Assembly: GCF_051175565.1 (NCBI RefSeq)
Contig: NZ_CP195105.1
Coordinates: 1,054,001-1,118,000 of the forward strand
DNA: 64,000 nucleotides
Origin: Daejeonia sp002484105
GTDB lineage: Bacteria > Bacteroidota > Bacteroidia > Flavobacteriales > Weeksellaceae
Reading direction: 5' to 3'
Of this stretch, positions 28,137 to 37,828 are shown piece by piece; the first letter of the stretch is position 1; each line of letters starts with the position of its first letter. The notes beneath the pieces are model-generated. The model was not told where the DNA came from, did no database searches, and was given only the letters and a program-made list of their open reading frames with translations. Position numbers and translations under genes: made by a program.

Positions 28137-29690
28137 CTATTCCTGGTGAGTTTTATTTTTTTCGATCATTCCGGTAATGAATTCTGAGGGGGAAATTCCA
28201 AGCTCTTTTTTAAAGATTTGTGTAAACCGGCTGTGGTTGGAGAAACCCGAAACATCAGCAAGATAACTGATTTTGTAATTGAGATATTCGGGGTCGCTGA
28301 CTAAAAGTTTTACGATATATTTTATTCTGATTTCGTTGATGTAATCGCTGAATTTTTTACCTCTGTATTTTTGAAGAACATAATTGATGTATACCGAATT
28401 GGACTCCATGATGGAAGCCATTTTTGCCATCGTGAAGTTTTTTTCTGTAAAGCTGTTTCCGGTTTCAAAATCTTCAATTTTACTCAGAAGCTCCAACTCT
28501 TTTTCTTCGGAGATCTTAATGTCGGATTCCTTTTCCTGCTCTATAATTTTTCCTTCTGAGATCGTTGGGTAAAAGCTTTTGTTGTTAACTGTATCCTCAT
28601 GAATTTGTGCAACGATTCTTTTTATTTTTTTATTTTTATATCTGTTCAATAATAAAATTAAAACAGCCAAAGAAAAAATGAGAAGAATATAAAGAGCTGA
28701 CTGGTATTTTTTTCTATCAATTACTTTTGCCTGATAGAGTACAACTTTTTCCGCAGCCGATTTTATAGCACTTTCTTTTTCTTGCTTTATTTTTACGAAT
28801 TCGTCAAAATATTTCCTTTTTTCGGAATTGTTATCAACGTTATACTTTACTCTTTCATTAAGTATTTTTATAAGAGATTCTGAATTATTATCGTGTTTTG
28901 CTTTTTGATATGCCTGGTCAAAATAACGCTTTGCAAGATCATTGTTTTGTTGTTCGGCGGCAATCATTGCTTTTGCAAGATAAGTCAGTTCTATCAGATA
29001 GTTCTTGTTTTCAGGGATAGCTTTGTAGATTTCATCATATTTTTGAATGCAATTTTTAGCAAGGCTCACATTGTGATTGCATTTTAAATAATCGAATGCC
29101 AGTAAGATGTAATTGATGGATAATGTAATTTTGTCGTCTTCTCCATTTTTATGGGCAATATCCTCTATTTTGGCATTAATTATCTTCTTTCTTTTATCTC
29201 TTGCATCACAATAGTTTTGGTTCTGTTCAAGATTAAGGGCATCTTCCAATAAAATTAAATTATTATATTCTCTTTTTTTTGTCTGGTCTGCTATTAACCG
29301 GCACTGATTCAGCAATTCAGTTGATTTTGTGTTTAGACCAATTTTCCTATAAGAAGCGCTCAGGAAAATTTTAGACATAAATTCTCTTTCAATGTCTTTT
29401 ATTTTGTTCGAAACAGAATCCGATTTGTTGAAGAAATATATTGCATTTACAAAATCGTTTTTCTTATAATAGCCATCCCCAATTTTAAAAAAACCTGTGG
29501 CTTTGTCTGCATCATTTTTAGAGATTCTTAAAATCTGTTTTCCGATGTTGATATATTCATCAGAAGCGGAAATATTTTTTTTGGAAAGCGCTTTTACTTC
29601 AGGACTGATGGAACTTGATTGTTGTTCTTTACACTGTACAAATAATAGTAATAATGGAAATATAAGTATGAAAAAACGCAAAATTCCCAT
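28137..29690 (-). CDS. membrane-anchored AraC-family regulator with TPR-like sensor
   Basis: 517 aa. The N-terminus MGILRFFILIFPLLLLFVQC has a lipobox-like end at Cys20, so the protein may be a lipoprotein or simply signal-anchored. Residues ~40-300 are TPR-like helices (FKIGDGYYKKNDFVNAIYFF), then a transmembrane helix near 330 (ALYILLIFSLAVLILLL). A cytoplasmic AraC-type HTH follows at ~410-510 (MAKMASIMESNSVYINYVLQ, YLADVSGFSNHSRFTQIFKK). This architecture is common in Chryseobacterium-like bacteria and carries a periplasmic signal to DNA. It probably regulates neighbouring surface protein genes. Confidence 0.85.
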   Translation of the reverse strand: MGILRFFILIFPLLLLFVQCKEQQSSSISPEVKALSKKNISASDEYINIGKQILRISKNDADKATGFFKIGDGYYKKNDFVNAIYFFNKSDSVSNKIKDIEREFMSKIFLSASYRKIGLNTKSTELLNQCRLIADQTKKREYNNLILLEDALNLEQNQNYCDARDKRKKIINAKIEDIAHKNGEDDKITLSINYILLAFDYLKCNHNVSLAKNCIQKYDEIYKAIPENKNYLIELTYLAKAMIAAEQQNNDLAKRYFDQAYQKAKHDNNSESLIKILNERVKYNVDNNSEKRKYFDEFVKIKQEKESAIKSAAEKVVLYQAKVIDRKKYQSALYILLIFSLAVLILLLNRYKNKKIKRIVAQIHEDTVNNKSFYPTISEGKIIEQEKESDIKISEEKELELLSKIEDFETGNSFTEKNFTMAKMASIMESNSVYINYVLQKYRGKKFSDYINEIRIKYIVKLLVSDPEYLNYKISYLADVSGFSNHSRFTQIFKKELGISPSEFITGMIEKNKTHQE

Positions 29691-29729
29691 AAGTAATCGG
29701 TATAGTTTTTACAAAGATAAAATATATAT

Positions 29730-29954
29730 TCAAATGTCGAAAAAACAAGATACCGATATAATATTCATGTTTTTGCAAGATTTATTTCCGGCAAGTAAAT
29801 ACACCTGAATTTCTCCTTCTTTTTTCAGGGAAATGGAATCATTTACGACCCGTTCGGTTTGATTGTTTTGGATGGAAGTTACCGCCAATTGGGCAGAGAT
29901 GCTTATTGATGCAGAAAGAAAAATACTTGCTGCGAGAAATAATTTTTTCATCAT
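29730..29954 (-). CDS. small secreted hypothetical protein
   Basis: 74 aa with a clear signal peptide (MMKKLFLAASIFLSASISIS, cleavage after SAQ). The remaining ~50 residues are polar with a strand-like middle (EGEIQVYLLAG) and a hydrophobic end containing two Cys. It sits between the AraC regulator gene and the 29976 gene on the same strand. No family recognised. Confidence 0.55.
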   Translation of the reverse strand: MMKKLFLAASIFLSASISISAQLAVTSIQNNQTERVVNDSISLKKEGEIQVYLLAGNKSCKNMNIISVSCFFDI

Positions 29955-29975
29955 TATTAATGTTGGTTTAAATGT

Positions 29976-30290
29976 TTATCTTAATATTTGCACTCGGTCT
30001 TGAATGAGGTGATTGCCATACTTTACAGGCTCACCATCTAAAATAATCGCATCGGAATCAAGTACTTGGTAGGTAAATGCACATTTTGATTTATTCTCTG
30101 ATGCATCATCTTTTGGTATTTCCGAATTTTGCTTTAAATGATTGATAGATTCATTCTCGGTAACATCTTCCTTTTCTTCTTTCTGCAACCCTGATTTCTC
30201 ATCCGTCCAGATGGCTCCGGACTGCATTTCTAAGTCAAGTTTGAGCATGGCTTTTGCCCATCTTTTTTCTGTGGAATCTTGATTTTCCAT
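29976..30290 (-). CDS. hypothetical acidic protein
   Basis: 104 aa, acidic and polar, with no signal peptide. The N-terminal KRWAKAMLKLDLEMQSGAIW is helical and the C-terminal CAFTYQVLDSDAIILDGEPV may be a small beta unit; the centre is low-complexity. It starts 58 bp from the candidate structured RNA. Its function is unknown. It is 21 bp upstream of the small secreted protein gene and may be in one operon with it. Confidence 0.55.
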   Translation of the reverse strand: MENQDSTEKRWAKAMLKLDLEMQSGAIWTDEKSGLQKEEKEDVTENESINHLKQNSEIPKDDASENKSKCAFTYQVLDSDAIILDGEPVKYGNHLIQDRVQILR

Positions 30291-30348
30291 AATTTATAAA
30301 ATTTGATTTGATGAAAGTCCAGTTCCGAAACTTCCGATTTAAAATAAG

Positions 30349-30512
30349 AAAGCGTGGAACTGAAGCCAATCCGTTACAGAGGTACTGCGAAGAACCCTAA
30401 CCCAGATAAAACTTACAGCCCACGCCATAAGATGACATGGGCGTAAGCCTATCGAATTTGGGTTTATAGAAGATTCGCAGTTTTCTGTAACCAATACGAT
30501 AGCTTACGCTTT
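30349..30512. ncRNA. candidate structured RNA, long nested hairpin
   Basis: Five nested perfect stems: AAAGCG/CGCTTT (30349-30354 with 30507-30512), GTTACAGA/TCTGTAAC (30373-30380 with 30484-30491), ACTGCGAA/TTCGCAGT (30384-30391 with 30474-30481), AACCCA/TGGGTT (30399-30404 with 30459-30464) and GCCCA/TGGGC (30418-30422 with 30438-30442). The last is extended outward by CTTAC/GTAAG past a bulge. The strand cannot be decided. The rod shape with internal loops recalls 6S RNA, but no identity is claimed. It fills most of the 288-bp gap between divergent genes. Confidence 0.65.
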
Positions 30513-30578
30513 ACGTTGATTTTTTATTTCTTGAGCAAAGATAATTATTACAGTTTAAACTTTAGTATTTTTGTTTCT

Positions 30579-31325
30579 ATGAAAATTCAAATTATCAGCG
30601 ATTTGCATCAAGAATTTGGAATGACCGATTTGTCTTTCGACAACGCAGATGTCGTTATAATTGCTGGTGATGTTAATTTAGGAACCAAAGGAATTGATTG
30701 GATAAAATCCAAAATTGCCAAAAAGCCTGTAATTTATGTTTTAGGTAATCATGAATACTATAAAGGATCATATCCTAAGACCTTAAATAAGATAAGGGTT
30801 GCGTCTGAAAATACCAATGTTCATGTTTTAGAAGATGATTTTGTTGATATTGAGGATATGCGTTTTCATGGCTGTACTTTGTGGACAGATTTTTCAATTT
30901 TTGGTAATCCAGTACAATTCGGAATGTACTGCCAGCCTAAAATGAATGATTATAAAATGATAAAGCGAGATCCGTCTTATTTCAAAATACGAACCCTTGA
31001 TACTTACAAAATCCATAAGTTTTCAAAGCAGTGGTTGAAAGAAAGTTTGGAAAGCTCAAATCAGCCAAAAAACATTGTTGTAACCCATCATGCACCAAGT
31101 ATTAATTCGATTCCAGAAATTTACAAAAATGATCCTCTAACTTCTGCGTATGCTTCTAATATGGAATCATTTATTGAAGAGCATCAGCCTGAATATTGGA
31201 TTCATGGGCATATTCATACACCAATGCGCTATCACATTGGCAAAACTGAAATCATTTGTAATCCTGTTGGTTATATTGATGAACCGTATAATGGGTATGA
31301 GAAGGAATTGATTATAGAATTGTAA
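30579..31325 (+). CDS. calcineurin-like metallophosphoesterase
   Basis: 248 aa from the ATG at 30579. Metal-binding motifs in order: ISDLHQEF (DxH), IAGDVNLG (GD), VLGNHEYY (GNHE), VTHHAPS and HGHIHTPMRY (GHxH). This is the standard single-domain phosphoesterase set. The substrate cannot be told; such proteins act on phosphodiesters, nucleotides or RNA. A Bacteroidota -7 element (TATTTTTG) lies directly before the start, so the gene has its own promoter. Single gene followed by a 130-bp gap. Confidence 0.9.
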   Translation: MKIQIISDLHQEFGMTDLSFDNADVVIIAGDVNLGTKGIDWIKSKIAKKPVIYVLGNHEYYKGSYPKTLNKIRVASENTNVHVLEDDFVDIEDMRFHGCTLWTDFSIFGNPVQFGMYCQPKMNDYKMIKRDPSYFKIRTLDTYKIHKFSKQWLKESLESSNQPKNIVVTHHAPSINSIPEIYKNDPLTSAYASNMESFIEEHQPEYWIHGHIHTPMRYHIGKTEIICNPVGYIDEPYNGYEKELIIEL

Positions 31326-31458
31326 TATTTTTCCATAAGCGTTTTTCAAATACAAGTATCTGGATTAGCGTTGAGTCTACCTTTTTCTTTAACAAAGAAA
31401 AAATTATTGATTGCATGACTCTATTTCGTCCCAAATTTTTGTTATATTTGGGACTGTT

Positions 31459-32064
31459 ATGCGAATAAAAATAGAAGAAAATATTGCCGAACAAATTGAT
31501 TCATTCAAAGGAGGATCGATATTCTTTGTTGAAGATTTTCTCGATTTTGGAAATTCTGAAAGTGTGAAAAAAGCGCTTCTCCGACTTGAAGAAAAAAAGA
31601 AGATTAAAAGGCTCTCTCACGGTATTTATTACAAACCTGAGATCAGCAAGATAATTGGAGAACTGCTTCCAACTATTGATGACGTTGCTCAAGCCATTGC
31701 GAGAAGAGATAAAGCAAGGATAATCCCCACCGGAGTGTATGCTGAAAATATTTTGGGACTTACGACACAAGTTCCGATGAATCCCGTTTTTTTGACCGAC
31801 GGTGCAGCAAGAGCCGTAATAATTGGTAATAGAAAAATTAATTTTAAGAAAACGGTTCCAAAAAATTTAGCGACAAAAGGCAAAATTTCAACCTTAGTAA
31901 TACAGGCACTAAAGCAAATAAAAAAAGAGAATATTGATGAGCAATCATTGCATCTTATCTTACAGCAATTGAAAAAAGAATCAAATGAAAATATTCTTCA
32001 TGATGCAAAACTTGCACCTGCTTGGATTAGAGTAATAATGCTAAAATCGATCGAAAATGAATAA
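31459..32064 (+). CDS. AbiEi-like antitoxin (DUF6088 type)
   Basis: 201 aa from the ATG at 31459. The start IEENIAEQIDSFKGGSIFFVEDFLDFGNSESVKKAL (split: FKGGSIFFVEDFLD) is a winged-HTH promoter/DNA-binding domain, then KIKRLSHGIYYKPE, and IPTGVYAENILGLTTQVP matches the AbiEi/DUF6088 central block. AbiEi proteins repress and neutralise the type IV nucleotidyltransferase toxin AbiEii. Here the toxin gene begins with an ATGA overlap but ends after 19 codons, so the antitoxin is an orphan. Confidence 0.78.
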   Translation: MRIKIEENIAEQIDSFKGGSIFFVEDFLDFGNSESVKKALLRLEEKKKIKRLSHGIYYKPEISKIIGELLPTIDDVAQAIARRDKARIIPTGVYAENILGLTTQVPMNPVFLTDGAARAVIIGNRKINFKKTVPKNLATKGKISTLVIQALKQIKKENIDEQSLHLILQQLKKESNENILHDAKLAPAWIRVIMLKSIENE

Positions 32065-32116
32065 TCAATGGTTTTCCCTTTCCGAAAACACCATCCAAAA
32101 ACTACTAAAGCAATAA
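32057..32116 (+). pseudogene. stump of an AbiEii-type toxin gene
   Basis: A 19-codon frame (MNNQWFSLSENTIQKLLKQ) starts with an ATG overlapping the antitoxin stop and resembles the first residues of AbiEii nucleotidyltransferase toxins, which often begin with a W-x-x-L pattern. Everything downstream is replaced by the restriction-modification gene starting at 32127. The toxin is not functional. Confidence 0.5.
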
Positions 32117-32126
32117 AAACACAACC

Positions 32127-35100
32127 ATGTTTCAAAAAACAGTCATTCACAAATACCTGAAAACTCAGGATCAAAATACAATCACAGAAAAATGGAATCT
32201 TTTTCAGAAACATTTTCTCAACGCTGAAATTCAGGATAACATCAGACATTCCAAAGAGGAACAATATCAGGGCGAATTCCTGATTGATCTTTTTGTGAAT
32301 GTGTTGGGCTACACCAAAAATCCTACGCCCAATTTTAATCTCACCACCGAATATAAAAATGTAAAAGACAGCAAAAAAGCCGACGGAGCCATCGTTATTG
32401 ACGGTTCGGTAAAGGCAATTATTGAACTGAAAGGAACCAATACCACAGATCTTTCTAAGATTGAGGATCAGGCGTTTGGGTACAAAAACAATCAACCGGA
32501 TTGCAAATACATCATTACTTCCAATTTCGAGAAACTGAGATTTTACATTGATAATGCCATCGAATATTTAGAATTCAATTTATTTGAATTGACCCTTGAG
32601 CAGTTCCAACTTCTTTATCTGTGTTTGGCTTTCGAGAATATTGCCGCGGATGTACCTGCCAAAATAAAAGCAGAATCGTTGAGCCAGGAAGATGCCATTA
32701 CCAAAAAATTATACAAAGATTATTCGGTTTTTAAAAGAGAACTGTTTCAGAATTTGGTAGAACTCAATCCGGAATATGACGCATTGGAACTCTTCAAAAA
32801 ATCACAAAAACTTCTCGATCGGCTTTTGTTTTTATTCTTTGGTGAAGACCGGGGACTTCTTCCGCCCAACTCTGTCCGTATGATTTTGGAGCAATGGAAC
32901 AAACTGAAAGATCTGGACGAATACACACCTTTGTACAATCGGTTGAGAAAGTATTTCGGGTATCTCAATACAGGTTTCAAAGGCAAACAATACGATGTTT
33001 TTGCGTACAATGGCGGACTTTTCAAAGCAGATGAAATTTTGGACGAAGTAAAAATTGCAGACGAAATCCTTTACAAATACAGTTTAAAACTATCCGAATA
33101 CGATTTTGCCAGTGAAGTGGATGTCAACATTCTAGGGCATATTTTTGAAAATTCTCTTAATGAACTGGACGAAGTAAAAGCTCAATTGGAAGGGCAGGAA
33201 ATCGATAGATCCAAAACCAAACGCAAAAAAGATGGGGTTTTCTATACCCCAAAATACATCACCAAATACATTGTAGAAAATACAGTAGGAAAACTATGTG
33301 AAGAAAAGAAAGCCGAAATCGGAGTTATCGAAGAAGAATATTTTACCGACAAAAAGAGACAACAGAAAACCAAACTTCACCTTTTAGAAAAATTAGACGA
33401 TTACAGAGCTTGGCTGCATCAATTAACCATTGTAGATCCGGCTTGCGGTTCCGGAGCTTTCTTGAACGAAGCACTTAATTTCCTGATTGATGAGCATCAT
33501 TATATAGATGAATTGGAGCAGAAACTCACCGAATCTTCTATTGCGTTCACCTATCATTCTGAAAGTATTTTGGAGAACAATCTTTTTGGCGTTGACTTGA
33601 ATGAAGAATCCGTAGAAATTGCCAAACTCTCGCTTTGGTTGCGCACCGCAGAACCGAACCGAAAACTCAACAGCTTGAACAACAACATCAAATGCGGAAA
33701 CTCTTTAATAGATGATCCTGAAGTAGCAGGTGATAAAGCATTTTCTTGGGAAAAAGAATTTCCTCAAGTTTTTGCAAAAGGAGGTTTTGATGTGGTGATT
33801 GGAAATCCGCCTTATGGAGCCTCATTAGATAAAATATCAAAAGAATTTTTAGCAAATAATTTCAAAACTTTTCAAGGCAATTTTGAAGTATACTTTTTCT
33901 TTATTGAACTAATAGGAAAAATTTTAAAAGACAAAGGTGTCATAAGTTATATTACACCTGATACATGGATTAATACGCCGCAGTCTAAAAATTTAAGAAG
34001 CTATGTATTAGATGATTTCGGTATTTACAATATCGTAAGTTTTACCAATAATGTTTTTGTTGATGCAAGTGTAAATACAATTATTTTTATATTGAGAAAA
34101 AATAAATTTACTGATAAATGCTCAATAATCAATGTTAATAATAATTTTAATTTAATAAATGATGTAAAAAATACTGTAAAATATTTCAACATTGTTAATT
34201 GGAGAAATACTGATGACATGCAATTTAAGATATTTCAATCGGAAAATGATTTAGAAATTTTAAAAAAATTAAAAACCAATTCATTCGAAGCAAGTAACTA
34301 TCTAGATGTTTGTCAAGGTATTGTTCCATATTCAACCGAACATTTAACAAAAGAGCAAGTAAAAAACAGAATTTATCACTCAAAAGATAAGCTGAATGAA
34401 AATTATGGGTTATGGATTCAGGGTAGAGCAATTTCTCGATATTCTATCAATATCAATTATGCAGAATATCTCAATTATGGCAGTTGGCTACATAGACCTC
34501 GAAAACAAAAATATTTTACTGAAAATAGAATATTAATTCAAGAAATAACTGGAGGAAATCCATCAAGAATTTCTGCAGTAAACTACAATGATGTACTATA
34601 CCATGATCCTGGTATCATTTCATGTATCAATACATCAATTTTAAGCACTACCTATTTGTTAACTATCATTAATTCTAAGTTACTTTCATGGTATAATCGT
34701 ATTACATCTCCAAAAGGAATTCGTACTACTTTTCCTAAAATCCTAATAAATGACATTAGAAAACTTCCCATTAAAAACATCTCTTTAGAAGCTCAACGAC
34801 CTTTTATAGAAAAAGCAGACTTAATGCTTTCACTTAATAAAGAATTACAAGAAATTTCAGGCAAGTTTCAGAGAAGTTTAGAAAGAGAATTTTTATTAGA
34901 AAAGCTTTCTAAAAAATTAGAAAAATGGCAAGATTTATCTTTTGCAGATTTCTTAAAAGAACTAAAAAAATTGAAAGTAGAGCTTTCACTTTCTCAAAAA
35001 GCAGAATGGGAAGATTACTTCTTATCAGAACAAAATAAAGCTTTAGCAATTCAATCAAAAATTACCCAAACAGACAAGGAAATAGACCAAATGGTGTATC

Positions 35101-35150
35101 AACTTTATGGGTTAACAGATGAGGAGATCGAGATAGTAGAGAAAAATTAA
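32127..35150 (+). CDS. type IIG restriction enzyme/methyltransferase (Eco57I-like)
   Basis: 1007 aa, single-chain R-M enzyme. The N-terminal nuclease is D85-like GAIVIDG with E100-x-K102 in IIELKGT (PD-(D/E)xK). A helical connector leads to the N6-adenine methyltransferase with SAM motif VDPACGSGAF near residue 437 and catalytic NPPY near 560 (VVIGNPPYGA). A C-terminal target-recognition and coiled-coil part ends the protein. It methylates and cuts its own recognition site, which cannot be read. It follows the toxin stump by 10 bp and precedes qatA by 12 bp, so it is probably transcribed with the Qat genes. Confidence 0.92.
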   Translation: MFQKTVIHKYLKTQDQNTITEKWNLFQKHFLNAEIQDNIRHSKEEQYQGEFLIDLFVNVLGYTKNPTPNFNLTTEYKNVKDSKKADGAIVIDGSVKAIIELKGTNTTDLSKIEDQAFGYKNNQPDCKYIITSNFEKLRFYIDNAIEYLEFNLFELTLEQFQLLYLCLAFENIAADVPAKIKAESLSQEDAITKKLYKDYSVFKRELFQNLVELNPEYDALELFKKSQKLLDRLLFLFFGEDRGLLPPNSVRMILEQWNKLKDLDEYTPLYNRLRKYFGYLNTGFKGKQYDVFAYNGGLFKADEILDEVKIADEILYKYSLKLSEYDFASEVDVNILGHIFENSLNELDEVKAQLEGQEIDRSKTKRKKDGVFYTPKYITKYIVENTVGKLCEEKKAEIGVIEEEYFTDKKRQQKTKLHLLEKLDDYRAWLHQLTIVDPACGSGAFLNEALNFLIDEHHYIDELEQKLTESSIAFTYHSESILENNLFGVDLNEESVEIAKLSLWLRTAEPNRKLNSLNNNIKCGNSLIDDPEVAGDKAFSWEKEFPQVFAKGGFDVVIGNPPYGASLDKISKEFLANNFKTFQGNFEVYFFFIELIGKILKDKGVISYITPDTWINTPQSKNLRSYVLDDFGIYNIVSFTNNVFVDASVNTIIFILRKNKFTDKCSIINVNNNFNLINDVKNTVKYFNIVNWRNTDDMQFKIFQSENDLEILKKLKTNSFEASNYLDVCQGIVPYSTEHLTKEQVKNRIYHSKDKLNENYGLWIQGRAISRYSININYAEYLNYGSWLHRPRKQKYFTENRILIQEITGGNPSRISAVNYNDVLYHDPGIISCINTSILSTTYLLTIINSKLLSWYNRITSPKGIRTTFPKILINDIRKLPIKNISLEAQRPFIEKADLMLSLNKELQEISGKFQRSLEREFLLEKLSKKLEKWQDLSFADFLKELKKLKVELSLSQKAEWEDYFLSEQNKALAIQSKITQTDKEIDQMVYQLYGLTDEEIEIVEKN

Positions 35151-35162
35151 AAAACAAATATA

Positions 35163-36983
35163 ATGTGGAAAGATAGCGAAACACATGTTGATTTACTAAA
35201 TTTTGATTATTTGGTAGAGATTACAAAAGATATAATTGAAAATGAAGATTTATCTCCTTGCACAATTGGAGTCTATGGAGATTGGGGTAGTGGAAAATCT
35301 AGTTTAGTTGAAATGATTCTAAAGTCCTATGAAGACAATGAAGATTTTTTATGTATAAAATTTAATGGATGGTTGTTTGAGGATTATGAAGATGCTAAAA
35401 CTGCTTTGCTAGGGACAATTATAGATAAGATTAAAGAAAAAAGAAATCTCACACCACAGGCAATAGAGGGTGTAAAGAAGCTTTTAAAAAATATAAATTA
35501 TCTAGATTTAGCAAGCAAAGGGTTAAAGTATGGAGTAGATTTCATGCTAACAGGAGGGCTAGGAACTATTGCTGATATTACATTGAATCAGGTTGCTTCT
35601 AAATTAAAATCAGCAGGTCAAGAAATTAAGGATGATGAAATAAAAAAAGTTCTTGAAGGTACTTTTTCAAAGGAAGAAGTGAGAAAAAATCTTAGAGAGT
35701 TTCAAAAGGATTTTGAAGAACTACTTCAAGAAACTAAGATAAAAAAACTTGTTGTTTTTATAGATGAACTTGACAGGTGTAACCATGATACAATACTAGA
35801 GACTTTAGAAGCAATAAGATTATTTTTGTTCACAAAGGGAACTTCATTTATTATTGGTGCAGATGAAAGACAAGTAATGTATGCTGTAGGAAAAAGATTT
35901 CCAGAAGTTAAAGGAAACCATTTAGATATTGGTAAAGAGTATCTTGAGAAAATGATACAATATCCAATAAAAATACCTCAGTTAGGTATTTACGAGATGG
36001 AGTTTTATATTACATCATTATTTCTTCAAGAAACTTTTAAAAAAGAATATGCTGAATTAATAGAGTTTCTTAAAAAAGAAAGAGAGCAAAACTTTATAAA
36101 GTTCGAGATTAGTTATAACTTAATAAAAGATAAGTTCGAAGATATTGATGAGGATAAATTAAAAGATGTACTATCAGTCTCAAAACAACTTTCATCAGTA
36201 CTATCTAACAGGCTTAATGGGAATCCAAGGCACTGTAAAAGATTCTTGAATGCGCTATCTATGAGAATGAAAATGGCTGAGTTTAAAAATAAAAATTTAG
36301 ACAAAAAAGTTTTAGCTAAGCTAATGCTAATAGAATATTTCAAAGATGATGTATTTAAGAAAATAGGAGAACTTCAAGCAAATGAAAATGGTAAGCCAAA
36401 AGAGATTAAACTAATTGAAGAAAACAAATGGGATGATGTTGAAGCTTTGAAGCTTTGGAAAGATGATTTTTGGCTAAAAAATTGGATTAGCTCTGAACCA
36501 AAACTATCAGATATTGATTTACAAAACTATTTTTATTTCACAAGGGAAAGCTTACAAACTACTTTTTTTAAATCATCCTACTCTCTTAGTTCAGAGGCTG
36601 AAAATATTCTAAGTGGGTTGCAAGCAGGTTCTGATACTTTCAGACATGAAGCTATTAAAAAATCCAGAAATATAAATGAATTTGAATCTTCAGAGATTCT
36701 AAAGACACTTTTTTTATCAATAGAATCATCAACTGAGATTGATTTAAACTTATTAAAGTCATTTCTTGAGTGGGGAAAAACTAATGAAAGTCTACATTCT
36801 GATACTATAGCAAAATTATCAACCCTACCTGCAAAAGCTATAAAATTCACTTTCATACCCAATATTTTTGAGTTTGGAAGAGCTACTGATAAGCTTGAAG
36901 ATATTAAAGAGCTGGCAGGAAAATGGGAAAAAGAAAACACAAGATTAAAAAAGGCAATTGAGCAGGAAGTAAAACAAAACTAA
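35163..36983 (+). CDS. qatA: QatA, KAP-family P-loop NTPase
   Basis: 606 aa. Walker A GDWGSGKSS at about residues 40-48 and Walker B VVFIDELDRC near 197, with the KAP pattern FLFTKGTSFIIGADERQV and GNPRHCKRFLNAL. KAP NTPases often carry membrane insertions; here SKGLKYGVDFMLTGGLGTIAD near 120-140 is the only weakly hydrophobic part. First gene of qatABCD, an antiphage system known by genome mining and plasmid tests but mechanistically unclear. 12 bp after the R-M gene and 8 bp before qatB. Confidence 0.9.
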   Translation: MWKDSETHVDLLNFDYLVEITKDIIENEDLSPCTIGVYGDWGSGKSSLVEMILKSYEDNEDFLCIKFNGWLFEDYEDAKTALLGTIIDKIKEKRNLTPQAIEGVKKLLKNINYLDLASKGLKYGVDFMLTGGLGTIADITLNQVASKLKSAGQEIKDDEIKKVLEGTFSKEEVRKNLREFQKDFEELLQETKIKKLVVFIDELDRCNHDTILETLEAIRLFLFTKGTSFIIGADERQVMYAVGKRFPEVKGNHLDIGKEYLEKMIQYPIKIPQLGIYEMEFYITSLFLQETFKKEYAELIEFLKKEREQNFIKFEISYNLIKDKFEDIDEDKLKDVLSVSKQLSSVLSNRLNGNPRHCKRFLNALSMRMKMAEFKNKNLDKKVLAKLMLIEYFKDDVFKKIGELQANENGKPKEIKLIEENKWDDVEALKLWKDDFWLKNWISSEPKLSDIDLQNYFYFTRESLQTTFFKSSYSLSSEAENILSGLQAGSDTFRHEAIKKSRNINEFESSEILKTLFLSIESSTEIDLNLLKSFLEWGKTNESLHSDTIAKLSTLPAKAIKFTFIPNIFEFGRATDKLEDIKELAGKWEKENTRLKKAIEQEVKQN

Positions 36984-36991
36984 AGAAAACT

Positions 36992-37828
36992 ATGGGAACA
37001 TCAAGTATGTATGGGGGCTATTCCAATGGGGGATCACAAAATAATCCTTTAATACCACCTGATTTTGAAGATAATGAACAAGAAGATACTCAAAATCCAG
37101 AAAGTCAAAATTCTGAAAACCAAGACCCTGAGCAAGATGTAGAGGCTGATAGTACTAAACAACAAGAAAGGCAAACAGTGGAATGGAGTAATGCAAAAAA
37201 CTTCATGTCAAAAGTAGCGTCAGGAAAATCTACGAATGTTAAAGGAGCAGTTTCACGATATGTAAAGGCATATGGAGGAGCAAAGTCAGCTTCAAAAAAT
37301 GCAGTAGGTGGAATTAAAACAACTATTAATCTTGGAAATTTTGTAAAAAGCATTTCAGAGCAAGGGCTGAAAGAAACTCTTGATGCTTACAAAATAAATT
37401 ATCAAGATAAAAGCACAAAAGAAATTCTAAATGAATTAATAAATATTTTATCTCCTTCCCCTAAAACAAAAGAAGATGCTATTTCAAGAAAGGCTTTGAT
37501 ACTTACAATGGAAGTGTTATATGAACTTATAGAAAAAGAAACCTTAGAGATAGAAGCCATTGAAAACTTAGATGTAAATATCATAATTCCAACCTATATA
37601 GAAGTCTATATCTATCAGAAGCTAATAAATGATTTAGGTTCAAGAATTGAAAGTAATTCTAAAAGCGCAGCTGATGCGGTAGCTTTAGAAAAGGACATAA
37701 AAGAATATATACATTCTAAGATTGAAATTGTCTTTAAAGGTAAAGAGATTAAAGATTATAAATTTTCTACAAAAGAAATACTAAGCCTTTATAACCAATG
37801 TTACACCGTAATAGAAGATTTATTATGA
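36992..37828 (+). CDS. qatB: QatB, uncharacterised component of Qat defence
   Basis: 278 aa. The N-terminus is glycine- and serine-rich (MGTSSMYGGYSNGG), then an acidic low-complexity tract and a helical region with SRYVKAYGGAKSASKNAVGG, as typical of QatB. No enzymatic motif is visible. It sits between qatA and qatC and overlaps qatC by the ATGA join. It is assigned by its sequence pattern and its invariable position in qatABCD; its role in defence is unknown. Confidence 0.85.
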   Translation: MGTSSMYGGYSNGGSQNNPLIPPDFEDNEQEDTQNPESQNSENQDPEQDVEADSTKQQERQTVEWSNAKNFMSKVASGKSTNVKGAVSRYVKAYGGAKSASKNAVGGIKTTINLGNFVKSISEQGLKETLDAYKINYQDKSTKEILNELINILSPSPKTKEDAISRKALILTMEVLYELIEKETLEIEAIENLDVNIIIPTYIEVYIYQKLINDLGSRIESNSKSAADAVALEKDIKEYIHSKIEIVFKGKEIKDYKFSTKEILSLYNQCYTVIEDLL

